Part shown: one piece after another, positions 8,097 to 15,961 of the stretch
Position numbering within the stretch: the first letter of the stretch is position 1
How the letters are laid out: each line of letters starts with the position of its first letter
NCBI RefSeq assembly: GCF_900215205.1
Contig: NZ_OBDY01000029.1
Coordinates: 62,001-126,000, forward strand
Reading direction: 5' to 3'
Length of the DNA: 64,000 bases
Source: Paractinoplanes atraurantiacus
GTDB lineage: Bacteria; Actinomycetota; Actinomycetes; Mycobacteriales; Micromonosporaceae
Translations under genes and position numbers: made by a program
The notes under the pieces: model-generated
Database searches by the model: none
The model's input: the letters and a program-made list of their open reading frames with translations, nothing else
Told to the model about the DNA's origin: nothing

Positions 8097-9463
8097 TCGC
8101 GCGGGCGCAGGGCCGGGGCGCTCGCCGCCACGAAGACGGCCAGCAGCACCGGGATCCCCAGCGCAACCGGCAGGGTGACCACGGTGGCGGCGGCGCCGAT
8201 CAGGACCGGCCCGAGCAGGAAACCGAGATAGCCGATGCTGACCACAGTCGACAGTGCGCGGCCCGCCCGCTCCGGATCCTGGTCACCGGCCGCGGTGAAG
8301 AGCTGCGGGGCGATGCAGGACAGTCCCGCTCCGAGCAACCCGAAACCCACGACGCCCGCGATCGGCTGGTTCACGAGCAGCGCGGCGCCGAGGCCCACGG
8401 CGGCCAGCAGGCCACTGAGCCGGACGAGAAGGACCGGGCCCAGCGTACGGGTCAGCCGGTCCCCGAAGATCCGGCCGACGGTCATCATGACCGCGAACGC
8501 CGCATAGCCGTACGCCGCGAAGCCCGCACTGGTTTCGAGGTTGTCCCGCAGGTAGACAGCGCTCCAGTCGGCCGCCGCCCCCTCGCCGACAAGCGTGCAC
8601 AGAACGAGAACGCCGAGGAACATGAGCATCAGCCGCCGCCCACCGCCCGCCGTCGAAGATGCGCGCCTGGCAGCCGAGGAGGCGGAACCACCGGGCGGAA
8701 CGGAGGAAGCCGGGGCGGCGGAATCGCCCGTCGGAACGGAGGCAGCTGAGGAAGCAGAAGCGCCCGGCGGAACGGAGCCAGCCGAGGAAGCGGAAACGCC
8801 CGGCGGAACGGAGGCAGCCGGGGAAGCGGCGGCGGACGACTGAACGGAGGCTGGCGAGGAGGCGGCCGCCTGAGTGGCTGGCCGCGCCGGCAGGAGCCAG
8901 GACGCCGAGCAGATGGCCAAGGCCACGACGGCGGCGCCCGCGGAGAGCAGCGTGACGCCCACGCCGGCGCCGGAGCGGGCGAACAGGCTGCCGATCATGG
9001 CGCCGAGGAAGCCGCCGATGCTGTAGACGGCGTGGAACGACGACATGATGGGCCGGCCGGCCGCGCGCTGGACCTCGATCGCGTTGGCGTTCATGGCGAT
9101 GTTGAGCGTGCCGTGCGTGGCGCCGAACAGGAACAGGGCCACACACAACGCCACCAGGCCGCCCGCGAACCCGGGCGGCACCAGCAGAACACCCTCCAGG
9201 ACCATCGCCGGCACGAGCACCCGCGCGCTGCCGAACCGGTCGCTCAACCGGCCGATCAGCACCATCCCGGCGATGCACCCGGCGGCAAACGCCAGCAGCG
9301 CGATGCTGAGGCGCCCGTCGGTGAGGCCGAGGTTGGCCTTGATCGCGGGAATGCGCGCCGTCCACACACCGAGGGCCGTCCCGAAGCCGAGGAAGGCGAG
9401 CGACGCCGCCACCCGGCCCCGCCGCACACTCCGATCGACCAGTGTCAGTTCCATAGCGACCAC
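8087..9463 (-). CDS. MFS transporter with a repeat-expanded central loop
   Basis: A major facilitator protein of 458 residues, about 12 membrane helices in two six-helix halves. The loop after helix 2 carries GRLSDRFGSARV, a motif-A variant, and IAMNANAIEVQ is seen in sugar/fucose-permease-like MFS groups. Between helices 6 and 7 (about residues 195-272) is a low-complexity Ala/Ser/Pro stretch in which a 12-residue unit, SVPPG(V/A/G)SASSA(A/G), recurs four to five times. It is encoded by a 36-bp tandem repeat. The loop is cytoplasmic by topology, so the expansion may be tolerated. The start could be the first or the fourth codon (both ATG). Substrate unknown. Confidence 0.85.
   Translation of the reverse strand: MVAMELTLVDRSVRRGRVAASLAFLGFGTALGVWTARIPAIKANLGLTDGRLSIALLAFAAGCIAGMVLIGRLSDRFGSARVLVPAMVLEGVLLVPPGFAGGLVALCVALFLFGATHGTLNIAMNANAIEVQRAAGRPIMSSFHAVYSIGGFLGAMIGSLFARSGAGVGVTLLSAGAAVVALAICSASWLLPARPATQAAASSPASVQSSAAASPAASVPPGVSASSAGSVPPGASASSAASVPTGDSAAPASSVPPGGSASSAARRASSTAGGGRRLMLMFLGVLVLCTLVGEGAAADWSAVYLRDNLETSAGFAAYGYAAFAVMMTVGRIFGDRLTRTLGPVLLVRLSGLLAAVGLGAALLVNQPIAGVVGFGLLGAGLSCIAPQLFTAAGDQDPERAGRALSTVVSIGYLGFLLGPVLIGAAATVVTLPVALGIPVLLAVFVAASAPALRPRDQR
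8671..8868. repeat. 36-bp tandem repeat inside the MFS gene
   Basis: Units starting with AACGGAG occur at 8699, 8735, 8771, 8807 and 8843, exactly 36 bp apart, with a partial copy before the first. The 36-bp period keeps the reading frame and encodes the 12-residue loop repeat. Confidence 0.95.
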
Positions 9464-9518
9464 TCAAGGTCACATCGCGCCTTTAATCAAGCCCTGACGC
9501 CGGCGTGCGCTCGGCGGA

Positions 9519-10727
9519 TCATCGAGCGAGCAGGACCACGGCGACCTCCTTCGTGGTGGGGCCGGTGTGGGCGGTGTCGAGGCCGTCGCGCAGGGAGGCG
9601 TCCGGGTCCTTGAGGCCGTTGCCGCTGAGCGTGACGACGATGCGGGCGCCCGGCGGGACCGCGCCGGCCCGGTGCTGCTTCAGCAGACCGGCGACGCCGG
9701 CCGCGGAGGCGGGCTCGGCGAAGACGCCGTCGTGGCGGGCGATCAGGCCGTACGCCTCGAAGATCTCCTCATCGGTGACGGCACCGATCAGCCCGCCCGA
9801 TTCGTCCCGCGCGGCCAGAGCGGGGGCCCAGGTGGCCGGGCGGCCGACGCGGATGGCGCTCGCCTCCGTCTGCGGCCGGGCCACAGCTTCGCCGCTGACG
9901 AAAGGAGCCGCGCCGGCCGCTTGGAACCCCCAGATCCGAGGAAGCGCCTGGGGCAAGGGGGCGGCGGACGCAGCCTCGGCACCGGCGGACGCAGCTTCAG
10001 CAATGGCGGACGCAGCCTCGGCACCGGCGGACGCGGCCGTGGGAGCAGGGGACGAGGCGGGGGCAGGGCTGAAAGTAGGCGCGGCTGCGGAAAGGTCGCG
10101 CGCGGACGAAGCGGCGTACGTGCGGTACCCCTGCCAGGTCGCGGTGATGTTGCCGCCGTTGCCGACCGGGAGGCAGTGAATGTCGGGGGCGGCGCCCAAG
10201 GTGTCGACGATCTCGTAGGCGACAGTGCGCTGGCCGGACAGGCGAAGCTCGTTGCCGACCGAGTTGACCAGGGCCACCGGGTGGTTAGCGGCCAGGTCGC
10301 GAGCGATACGCAAGCAGTCGTCGAAGGTTCCCGTGACCTCGACGACGCGCGCTCCGTAACGGACGGCTTGGCCCAGCTTGCCCTTGGCTACGCCCGATTC
10401 GGGGATCAGGACGGCGGCGGCGATGCCGGCGCGGGCGGCGTAGGCGGCGGCCGAGGCGCTCGTGTTCCCGGTCGAGGCGCAGATGACCAGCTCGGCGCCG
10501 TCGGCCGCGGCCTGGGTGATGGCAACGGTCATGCCGCGGTCCTTGAAGGAGCCGGTCGGGTTCGCACCTTCCACTTTCAGCCAGACGTTACCGCCGGTCA
10601 CCTGCGAGAGATACGCCGAGTGCAGCAACGGCGTGTTGCCCTCATGGAGAGTGACGGCCGCCGTCTCGGCCGCAAGCGGCAGGAACCGCCGGTAGGAGCT
10701 GTTGATCAGGCCACGCCAAGGGGTCAT
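9519..10727 (-). CDS. thrC: Threonine synthase with a low-complexity insertion
   Basis: A PLP enzyme converting O-phospho-L-homoserine to threonine. It has the class signature EGNTPLL, the PLP lysine in PTGSFKDRGMT (Lys62 from the start used), ICASTGNTSASAAAYAARAG, and PVGNGGNITA for phosphate binding. Start: ATG at 10727 (MTPWRGLI), chosen because TAGATT and TTGCTA sit at promoter spacing just upstream; the open frame extends 18 codons further. At 402 residues it is about 50 longer than usual. The extra piece lies at about residues 206-262, between GYRTYAA and LPRIWGFQAAG, and is Ala/Ser/Glu-rich with ASAGAEA heptads. Core residues are intact, so it may be functional. It is divergent from an RpiR regulator. 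Confidence 0.9.
   Translation of the reverse strand: MTPWRGLINSSYRRFLPLAAETAAVTLHEGNTPLLHSAYLSQVTGGNVWLKVEGANPTGSFKDRGMTVAITQAAADGAELVICASTGNTSASAAAYAARAGIAAAVLIPESGVAKGKLGQAVRYGARVVEVTGTFDDCLRIARDLAANHPVALVNSVGNELRLSGQRTVAYEIVDTLGAAPDIHCLPVGNGGNITATWQGYRTYAASSARDLSAAAPTFSPAPASSPAPTAASAGAEAASAIAEAASAGAEAASAAPLPQALPRIWGFQAAGAAPFVSGEAVARPQTEASAIRVGRPATWAPALAARDESGGLIGAVTDEEIFEAYGLIARHDGVFAEPASAAGVAGLLKQHRAGAVPPGARIVVTLSGNGLKDPDASLRDGLDTAHTGPTTKEVAVVLLAR
9964..10047. repeat. 21-bp tandem repeat inside threonine synthase
   Basis: Units GCGGACGCAGCCTCGGCACC(G) start at 9964, 9985 and 10006, with a partial copy from 10027. The period of 21 bp preserves frame and encodes ASA(G/I)AEA heptads. Confidence 0.93.
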
Positions 10728-10734
10728 GCCGAGC

Positions 10735-10779
10735 AATCTAACATTTGTTTCATCCGTAGCAAGGCGTGTAACGTTTGTC
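10735..10779. promoter_or_regulatory. Divergent thrC/RpiR promoter region with paired TAACRTTTGT sites
   Basis: Direct repeats TAACATTTGTT (10739-10749) and TAACGTTTGTC (10769-10779) lie 30 bp apart. The first contains the palindrome AACATTTGTT. On the minus strand TTGCTA (10762-10757) and TAGATT (10740-10735) make a promoter for thrC. On the plus strand TAACGT (10769-10774) lies 8 bases before the GTG of the RpiR gene. Both mRNAs look leaderless, and the repeats are candidate RpiR sites. Confidence 0.5.
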
Positions 10780-10782
10780 ATC

Positions 10783-11571
10783 GTGATCGACAGGCTGAGG
10801 GAGATCTATCCGGAGCTGACGCACGGCGAGCAGGCGATCGCGCGGGTGCTTCTCGACGACTACCCCTACGCGGCCCTGGGTTCGCTGCGCGCGCTGGCCG
10901 ATCGGGCCGGCGTCAGCCCGCCGACCGCGTCGCGCTTGGTGGCGCGGCTCGGGTTCGACGGCTTCGCCGATTTCCAGGCGGCCGTACGGGCGCAGGACCG
11001 CTCACGACTACGTTCGTTCGTGAGCGAACCGTCAAATTTGGACGGCGCGGCGAACAGTCTCCGCGCGGGCCTCGACGGGTCGCTGGCCGCGGTGCCCGAC
11101 GAAGTACTGACCGAGATAGCCCAGCAGTTGATCACGGCCGGCCGGGTATGGGCCCTGGGCGGGCGGCTCAGCGAGCTCGCCGCCGAATACCTGGTCCGGC
11201 AGCTCGCGAGCCTGCGGCCAGGGGTGAGTCACGTTCCCGGCCCGGCGTCCGCTCGGGCGCGGGTGCTGCTCGATCTGCAGGCGGGGGATGTCGTCGTCGC
11301 GTACGACTTCCGGCGCTACTCCCCCGATACCGCGCGTTTCGTCACCGCCGCCAGAGGCCGCGGGGCGCGGCTGATTCTGATCACCGACGAGGGCGGCACC
11401 GCGCAGGCCGACGTGGTGGTCCGGCTGCCGCGCGAGGCGGCCGGCCCGATCGACCCGATCACCCACGAGGTCGCCGTGACCGAACTGATCCTGGTCGCGG
11501 TCGCCGCCCGCCTCAGCCCAGCCACACGCTTGGCCGAACTGGAAGACCTCACCCGCACGCTCAACGGCTGA
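10783..11571 (+). CDS. RpiR/MurR-family regulator with SIS domain
   Basis: A 262-residue regulator. The N-terminal RpiR helix-turn-helix (SLRALADRAGVSPPTASRLV at about residues 31-50) is followed by a SIS domain from about residue 110 (ITAGRVWALGGRLSELAA, then DVVVAYDFRRYSPDT), which in this family binds phosphosugars. Start: GTG at 10783 giving VIDRLREIYPEL, placed right behind a -10 box; the frame is open further upstream. It is divergent from threonine synthase, an unusual partner for a sugar-phosphate regulator, and no sugar operon is adjacent. Confidence 0.87.
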   Translation: MIDRLREIYPELTHGEQAIARVLLDDYPYAALGSLRALADRAGVSPPTASRLVARLGFDGFADFQAAVRAQDRSRLRSFVSEPSNLDGAANSLRAGLDGSLAAVPDEVLTEIAQQLITAGRVWALGGRLSELAAEYLVRQLASLRPGVSHVPGPASARARVLLDLQAGDVVVAYDFRRYSPDTARFVTAARGRGARLILITDEGGTAQADVVVRLPREAAGPIDPITHEVAVTELILVAVAARLSPATRLAELEDLTRTLNG

Positions 11572-11602
11572 GAGCGCCCGGCGCGCGGCCGCGGAGTCCG
11601 CA

Positions 11603-11644
11603 AAAGCGCGGGCGCGAAAGCGCGGGCGCGAAAGCGCGGGCGCG
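11603..11644. repeat. 14-bp tandem repeat, three copies
   Basis: AAAGCGCGGGCGCG is repeated perfectly at 11603, 11617 and 11631 in the 108-bp gap between the converging RpiR and Lrp genes. GCGGGCGCG fragments continue to about 11665. It might also act in transcription termination, but no T-run follows. Confidence 0.93.
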
Positions 11645-11679
11645 CCGGCGAGCGGGCGGGCGCGAGCGGGAGGGAACCG

Positions 11680-12141
11680 TCAGGGGACGGGCGTGGGCTT
11701 GTCGGCGACCACCTCGTAGACCAGGTCGGTGCTGATGGGGCCGATCTGGGCCAGGTCGTCGGTGATCTCCTCGAGGTCGCGCAGGCCGGTGGCGACGATC
11801 TCCATCATGTAGCAGGACTCGCCGGTCACCCGCAGGCAGCGCACGATCTGCGGGTGGCGCTCGAGGACCGTCGCCACCTCGGCGTCGAAGAGCGGGCCGT
11901 TCACTTTCATGCGCACCACGGCGCGCAGCGCGTAGCCGACCGCCTCGGGGTCGACGTGGGCCGCGTACGCGGTGATGATCCTCTGCTCCTCCAAGGCGCG
12001 CAGGCGGGCGCGGGTCGCCGAGACGCTGAGCCGGATCTCGACGGCCAGGTCACTCAGGGTCGCGCGGCCGTCGCGCTGCACGGCCTCGAGCAGCGCATGG
12101 TCTGTTTCGTCCAGCTCTTTCAGAGCGCCGCCGTTCGTCAC
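11680..12141 (-). CDS. Lrp/AsnC-family transcriptional regulator
   Basis: A 153-residue protein with an N-terminal winged helix (LDETDHALLEAVQRDGRAT, then LAVEIRLSVSATRARLRAL at about residues 30-48) and a C-terminal RAM amino-acid-binding domain (VVRMKV, then VTGESCYMMEIVA). Such proteins respond to amino acids. It is divergent from an LLM-type flavin oxidoreductase, 116 bases away, which is the obvious candidate target. The ligand is not evident. Confidence 0.88.
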   Translation of the reverse strand: MTNGGALKELDETDHALLEAVQRDGRATLSDLAVEIRLSVSATRARLRALEEQRIITAYAAHVDPEAVGYALRAVVRMKVNGPLFDAEVATVLERHPQIVRCLRVTGESCYMMEIVATGLRDLEEITDDLAQIGPISTDLVYEVVADKPTPVP

Positions 12142-12257
12142 CCGGCGATGATGCCGCAGAACCGGCGGCGCGTCGGTAAATGTTCGGCAAATGTGCGGCG
12201 CGGGTGGGGCGGATCACGGCGCCTGAACCCCGGCGGGCCGGACGCGTCATCGCAGAT

Positions 12258-13112
12258 ATGAAGATCGGAATCGGACTACCCAATCACGTCCGCGACGTCG
12301 ACGCCTCGACCATTCCGGCGTACGCGGCCCGGGCCGAGCAAGCCGGATTCGCGACGCTCGGCACGATCGGGCGGATCGCCTATCCGGGCGTGATGGACAC
12401 CGTGGCGCTGGCCGCCGCCGCGGGCGCGACCAGCACGATCGGCCTGCTCAGCAACGTGCTGCTGGCCACCGTGTGGCCGCCGGTGCTGCTGGCCAAGGAG
12501 GTCGCCTCGATCGACGGTGTCTCCGGCGGCCGGCTCGCCCTCGGCGTCGGCATCGGACAGCGACCGGACGACTTCGTCGCCGACGGGCTCGGCCCGCGCG
12601 GGCTCGGCCGCCGCATCGACGCCGACCTGGAGATCTACCGGTCGGTGTGGGACGGCGAGCCGGTCGGCGGCGGCGACAACGGCGCCGTGCCGCTGACCGC
12701 GCGGCGGGTGCCGATGATCTTCGGTGGGCGCAGTCCCGCCTCGTACGACCGAATGGCCAAGTGGGGTGACGGCTACATCGCGCCGGCCGTGCCGCCCGCC
12801 TATCTGGCCGAGAACTTCGACACCGCCCGCCGAACCTGGAAGGACGCCGGCCGCGACGGCTCCCCGCGGCTGATCGCCATCAACTACTTCGCCTTCGACG
12901 ACCTCGACAAGGGCCGGGCCGGCGTGGCCGACTACTACGGCACCGCACCGGCCGAATACCGCGACATCGTCGTCGGCAGCATCGCCGCCGGCGCCGGGGC
13001 GGCCCGAGCCGCGGTTCAGGCGTTCGCCGACCTCGGCGTCGACGAGCTCGTCTTCCAGCCGTCCACCGCCGACCCGAACGGCATCGAGAAGCTGGCCGCC
13101 GCCGTCCTCTGA
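12258..13112 (+). CDS. LLM-class flavin-dependent oxidoreductase
   Basis: A luciferase-like TIM-barrel protein of 284 residues using FMN or F420. The family pattern is clear: GIGLPN at the N-terminus, TSTIGLLSNVLLATVWPPVL, the SGGRLALGVGIGQR motif near residue 91, and VPMIFGGRSPASYDRMAKWG. The C-terminal part is shorter than in many monooxygenases. The substrate cannot be named. ATG at 12258 is used. The last codons and the following bases have been tandemly duplicated (13086-13198), leaving a copy of the gene end outside the gene. Confidence 0.85.
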   Translation: MKIGIGLPNHVRDVDASTIPAYAARAEQAGFATLGTIGRIAYPGVMDTVALAAAAGATSTIGLLSNVLLATVWPPVLLAKEVASIDGVSGGRLALGVGIGQRPDDFVADGLGPRGLGRRIDADLEIYRSVWDGEPVGGGDNGAVPLTARRVPMIFGGRSPASYDRMAKWGDGYIAPAVPPAYLAENFDTARRTWKDAGRDGSPRLIAINYFAFDDLDKGRAGVADYYGTAPAEYRDIVVGSIAAGAGAARAAVQAFADLGVDELVFQPSTADPNGIEKLAAAVL

Positions 13113-13198
13113 CACGCGGCCGCGTGCGATTGCGCGAATGAGAGAAGCTCCCCGCGGCCGTCCTCTGACAACGCAGATGCGCGAGATTGCGCGAATGA
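13086..13198. repeat. Tandem duplication of the LLM gene 3' end
   Basis: Copy 1 (13086-13141) covers the last nine codons, the stop and the following spacer. Copy 2 (13142-13198) repeats it with substitutions: both run from GAGAAGCT through GCCGTCCTCTGACA to GATTGCGCGAATGA. The 14-mer CCGCGGCCGTCCTC recurs again at 13243, in the 3' end of the next, minus-strand gene. Confidence 0.88.
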
Positions 13199-13238
13199 AC
13201 AGCATCGGCCGGCCGTTCGCACCAATTCCGTCAAGCAT

Positions 13239-13646
13239 CTAGCCGCGGCCGTCCTCCAGCGGCTCCATGGGGTGGCGTTCCTCCTCGCGGAACGCCACCC
13301 ACTCCATGGCCCGCAGGTACTGGGGCCGGGTGATCGCGCCGGAAGCCAACTGGGCCGCGAGAGCGCCTTCGAGACTTTCGGGCGAAAGCGACGGCGACGG
13401 CGACGGCGACGGCACGGTCGAGGGCGCGGAGCCCGGCGCAGCCGGGGGCGAAGGCGAGCGCAAACGCCGAAGCAAAGACGAAAGAGCCGGCGGCCAAGGC
13501 GCTGGGGACGACGGCTCCGAGGAGGGCTCCGGCGAGAACTCCGATGAGGGTGCCTGTGCAGACGGCGGGGGCACCCGGAACCAGGACACCATCACGCCGA
13601 TCATCAAGGCCAGCAGGATGACCAGCACCGCGACCACCATTTTCAT
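13239..13646 (-). CDS. Small membrane-anchored protein with Ser/Pro linker and SHOCT-like tail
   Basis: A 135-residue protein. Residues 4-22 form a single membrane helix (VVAVLVILLALMIGVMVSW). A long Pro/Ser/Glu linker follows, including PSPSPSPSLSPE encoded by a run of GACGGC hexamers (about 13390-13413 on the plus strand). The C-terminal part, LEGALAAQLASGAITRPQYL, resembles a SHOCT oligomerisation motif. The linker composition suggests growth by hexamer repeats. It is divergent from the universal stress protein gene. No function can be assigned. Confidence 0.6.
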   Translation of the reverse strand: MKMVVAVLVILLALMIGVMVSWFRVPPPSAQAPSSEFSPEPSSEPSSPAPWPPALSSLLRRLRSPSPPAAPGSAPSTVPSPSPSPSLSPESLEGALAAQLASGAITRPQYLRAMEWVAFREEERHPMEPLEDGRG

Positions 13647-13781
13647 GCACCTCCGCCAACCAGCCTCGTCGTGGAGCGGGGCGGGCGACAGGGTCCTAAG
13701 TCCCACCCTCCCGGAGCAGATCGCCTCTGCCGCGCCGAACGGCGGCGGCCGACGATCGAAGGCACGGAAGGGAGAACGGCT

Positions 13782-14633
13782 ATGAGGAATCCGGCAGTGG
13801 TCGTCGGCACGGACGGCACCGCCTGCGGCACGGCGGCGGTCGAGTGGGCGGCGGGCGAGGCCCGGCGGCGGGGTGCGGTGCTGCGGATCGTGCTCGCCTA
13901 CGACTGGGATCTGCACGACTCGCGCTTCGCGATCGGCAGCGAGTACGCCGATGTGGCGCGCAACCTCGCCGAGACGACGGTGGCGGCCGCGCACAGCCGG
14001 GCCCGGGCCCTCGAGCCGGGCATCAAAATCGAGACAGACGTTCTTCCGGGGTACGCCGTACCAAGGCTCCTGGAAGCTTCCACAGGAGCCGCGCTGCTGG
14101 TCGTCGGCAGCCGCGGGCACGGCGGCTTCGCCGGGATGCTGCTCGGCTCGGTCGGGCGCAAGATGGCCCTGCAGGCGCCGTGCCCGGTGGTCGTGGTGCG
14201 GGGCCGCAACGCCCCCGCCGGCCCGGTCGTGGCCGGCCTCGACGACTCCGACGCGATGCTGGCCACGGCGTTCGAGGCGGCCGCCGCCCGCGAGACAGGG
14301 CTGACCGTGGTCCGCGCCGTGCGGCCCGCCGTCCCGCTGTGGCTGGGAGTGCCGGCCGCCGCCGTACCCCTGCCCGAGGACGACGACACCGAGCGCAAGC
14401 AGCTCGCCGCGCAGCTGGCCCCCTGGATCGAGAAGTACCCGCGCGTGCCCGTGACGACGGTGCTGTCCCACGACAGCGCGGCCGCCGCCCTGGTCACCGC
14501 CTCGGCCAGGGCGCAGCTGGTCGTCGTCGGCAGCCACGGCCACAACAACGTCAGCGGCGCCCTGCTCGGCTCCACCGGCCTGCAGCTGCTGCACCACGCC
14601 CACTGCCCGGTCCTGATCGACCGCCCGGCGTAG
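13782..14633 (+). CDS. Tandem-domain universal stress protein
   Basis: A cytoplasmic protein of 283 residues with two Usp domains, about 1-140 and 146-283. Each ends in the nucleotide-binding signature: GSRGHGGFAGMLLGSVG in the first and GSHGHNNVSGALLGSTG in the second, each followed by a C-P-V(V/L) strand. The VVVGTDGT start of domain 1 carries the ATP-binding Asp. In actinobacteria such proteins bind ATP and are induced in dormancy or hypoxia. GGAGAA precedes the ATG. The following 159 bases (14634-14792) hold only GC-rich DNA with a direct repeat CCTCAGGCCAAGGCCGCAG (near 14651 and 14697). Confidence 0.88.
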   Translation: MRNPAVVVGTDGTACGTAAVEWAAGEARRRGAVLRIVLAYDWDLHDSRFAIGSEYADVARNLAETTVAAAHSRARALEPGIKIETDVLPGYAVPRLLEASTGAALLVVGSRGHGGFAGMLLGSVGRKMALQAPCPVVVVRGRNAPAGPVVAGLDDSDAMLATAFEAAAARETGLTVVRAVRPAVPLWLGVPAAAVPLPEDDDTERKQLAAQLAPWIEKYPRVPVTTVLSHDSAAAALVTASARAQLVVVGSHGHNNVSGALLGSTGLQLLHHAHCPVLIDRPA

Positions 14634-14792
14634 CCCCACGCCCGCGCGAGCCTCAGGCCAAGGCCGCAGGCCGCCAGGCCCGCCGCCCACATGGCCCTCA
14701 GGCCAAGGCCGCAGACCGGCCGGCCAGGGCGCCGCGCAGACCCGTCCGGCCGGGGCGCTGCTCGCGCGGGGCCCTGGCCGGAGGCGCGGTCG

Positions 14793-15470
14793 TCAGGCCT
14801 TGAGCTGCTTCAGCAGTGCCTCGGCGGCGGCCTCGGAGGACTGCGGGTTCTGGCCGGTGACCAGGTTGCGGTCGACCTCCACGTGGGAGGACCACGGGGC
14901 GGCGGCCTCCACCTTGATGCCGGCCTCGTTGAGGCGGTCCTCCAGGAGCCAGAGTGCCTTGGCGGCGTGGCCGGCCTGGGTCTCCTCGGTGTTGGTGAAG
15001 GCGGTCACCCGGTAGCCCGCGAACGCGTTGCGGCCGTCGCCGTCCACGGCGGCCAGCAGCGCCGCCGGGCCGTGGCAGACCACGCCGAGCGGGGTTCCGG
15101 CGCGCAGCGCCCCGGCCAGCAGCTCGCCGGAGCGGGCGTCGACGGCCAGGTCCTCCATCGGGCCGTGGCCGCCGGGGACGTAGACTGCGGCGTAGTCGTC
15201 CAGGTTCACGTCGGCCAGCGCGATCGGACTTTTGAACTCGGGCGCGGCGTCGAGCACCTCACGGAACTTGGCGGCCTCGCCGGCCAGGCTGCCCTCGTCG
15301 ACCGGGGGCACGACGCCGCCGGGGGTCGCGACGACGATCTCGTGGCCCGCCTGCTTGAACCGCTCGTACGGGACCGCGGCCTCCTCGGCCCAGAAGCCGG
15401 TCGGGTGCTTCGAGCCGTCCTTGAGCGTCCACGCGTCGGCGCCGGTCATGATGAACAAGATCTTCGACAT
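14793..15470 (-). CDS. DJ-1/PfpI-type class I glutamine amidotransferase-like protein
   Basis: A 225-residue protein of the Hsp31/YhbO side of the superfamily. The nucleophile elbow GVVCHGPAALLA contains Cys132, and Glu30 in GFWAEE fits the conserved acidic partner. The GGHGPMEDL segment near residue 100 is typical. Relatives are described as glyoxalase III or deglycase-type or chaperone proteins; which applies here is not shown. It is a single gene on the minus strand. Confidence 0.85.
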   Translation of the reverse strand: MSKILFIMTGADAWTLKDGSKHPTGFWAEEAAVPYERFKQAGHEIVVATPGGVVPPVDEGSLAGEAAKFREVLDAAPEFKSPIALADVNLDDYAAVYVPGGHGPMEDLAVDARSGELLAGALRAGTPLGVVCHGPAALLAAVDGDGRNAFAGYRVTAFTNTEETQAGHAAKALWLLEDRLNEAGIKVEAAAPWSSHVEVDRNLVTGQNPQSSEAAAEALLKQLKA

Positions 15471-15544
15471 GCCTCAACGCTAAGCCGCGCACCCATCGGA
15501 CGGCCAATAGTCGAAAGCATGCGTGCCATCGGCTTCCTGATGGA

Positions 15545-15916
15545 TCAAAGGCCGGGAGACGAAGGCATCGCGATGTCGTCGACCTTGACGTTGACCCCGG
15601 TCACGGTCAGGCCGAATCCGGAGACGGCCGAGGACACCGCCGCCTGCACCGCCGTGATGACGTCGGCCACGACGGCGCCGGCCGCGATCACCAGCACGAC
15701 GGTGACCTCGACGCTCGCGCCCTTCACCGACGCGTGCACGCCGCGGGTGGCGTCGCCGACCTCGTCCAGGCCGATCCGGTCGAGCACCCGGTCGAAGAAG
15801 CGGGCCACGTCGCCGCCCAGCTCGGCCACGCCGGGCACCTCGCGGGCCGCGGCCGCCGCGATCTTCTCCACCACCTCGCGGGAGACGCTGTTGACACCCG
15901 CCACGCCGTCGCTCAT
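15545..15916 (-). CDS. Asp23/Gls24 family envelope-stress protein
   Basis: A protein of 123 residues with the Asp23 pattern: VSREVVEKIAAAAAREVPGV near the start and a VEVTVVLVIAAGAVVADV strand-helix pair in the middle. Start: ATG at 15916 (MSDGVAGVNS); the frame continues upstream without a better site. In Gram-positive bacteria relatives bind membrane proteins and respond to alkaline or envelope stress. It lies 45 bases downstream of a membrane-anchored unknown protein on the same strand, perhaps co-transcribed. Confidence 0.75.
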   Translation of the reverse strand: MSDGVAGVNSVSREVVEKIAAAAAREVPGVAELGGDVARFFDRVLDRIGLDEVGDATRGVHASVKGASVEVTVVLVIAAGAVVADVITAVQAAVSSAVSGFGLTVTGVNVKVDDIAMPSSPGL

Positions 15917-15961
15917 GACACTCCTCACGCCTGTCCGGAAACCCGGGCAGCGTATCAACGA

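Noticed and set aside
7292..8749. Plus-strand frame bridging the glycosidase-like and MFS genes
   Set aside because: Out of frame with both; no motifs.
9567..11735. A 722-codon plus-strand frame spanning thrC and RpiR
   Set aside because: It is out of frame with both clear genes and reads as Arg/Gly/Ala-rich noise typical of high-GC shadow frames.
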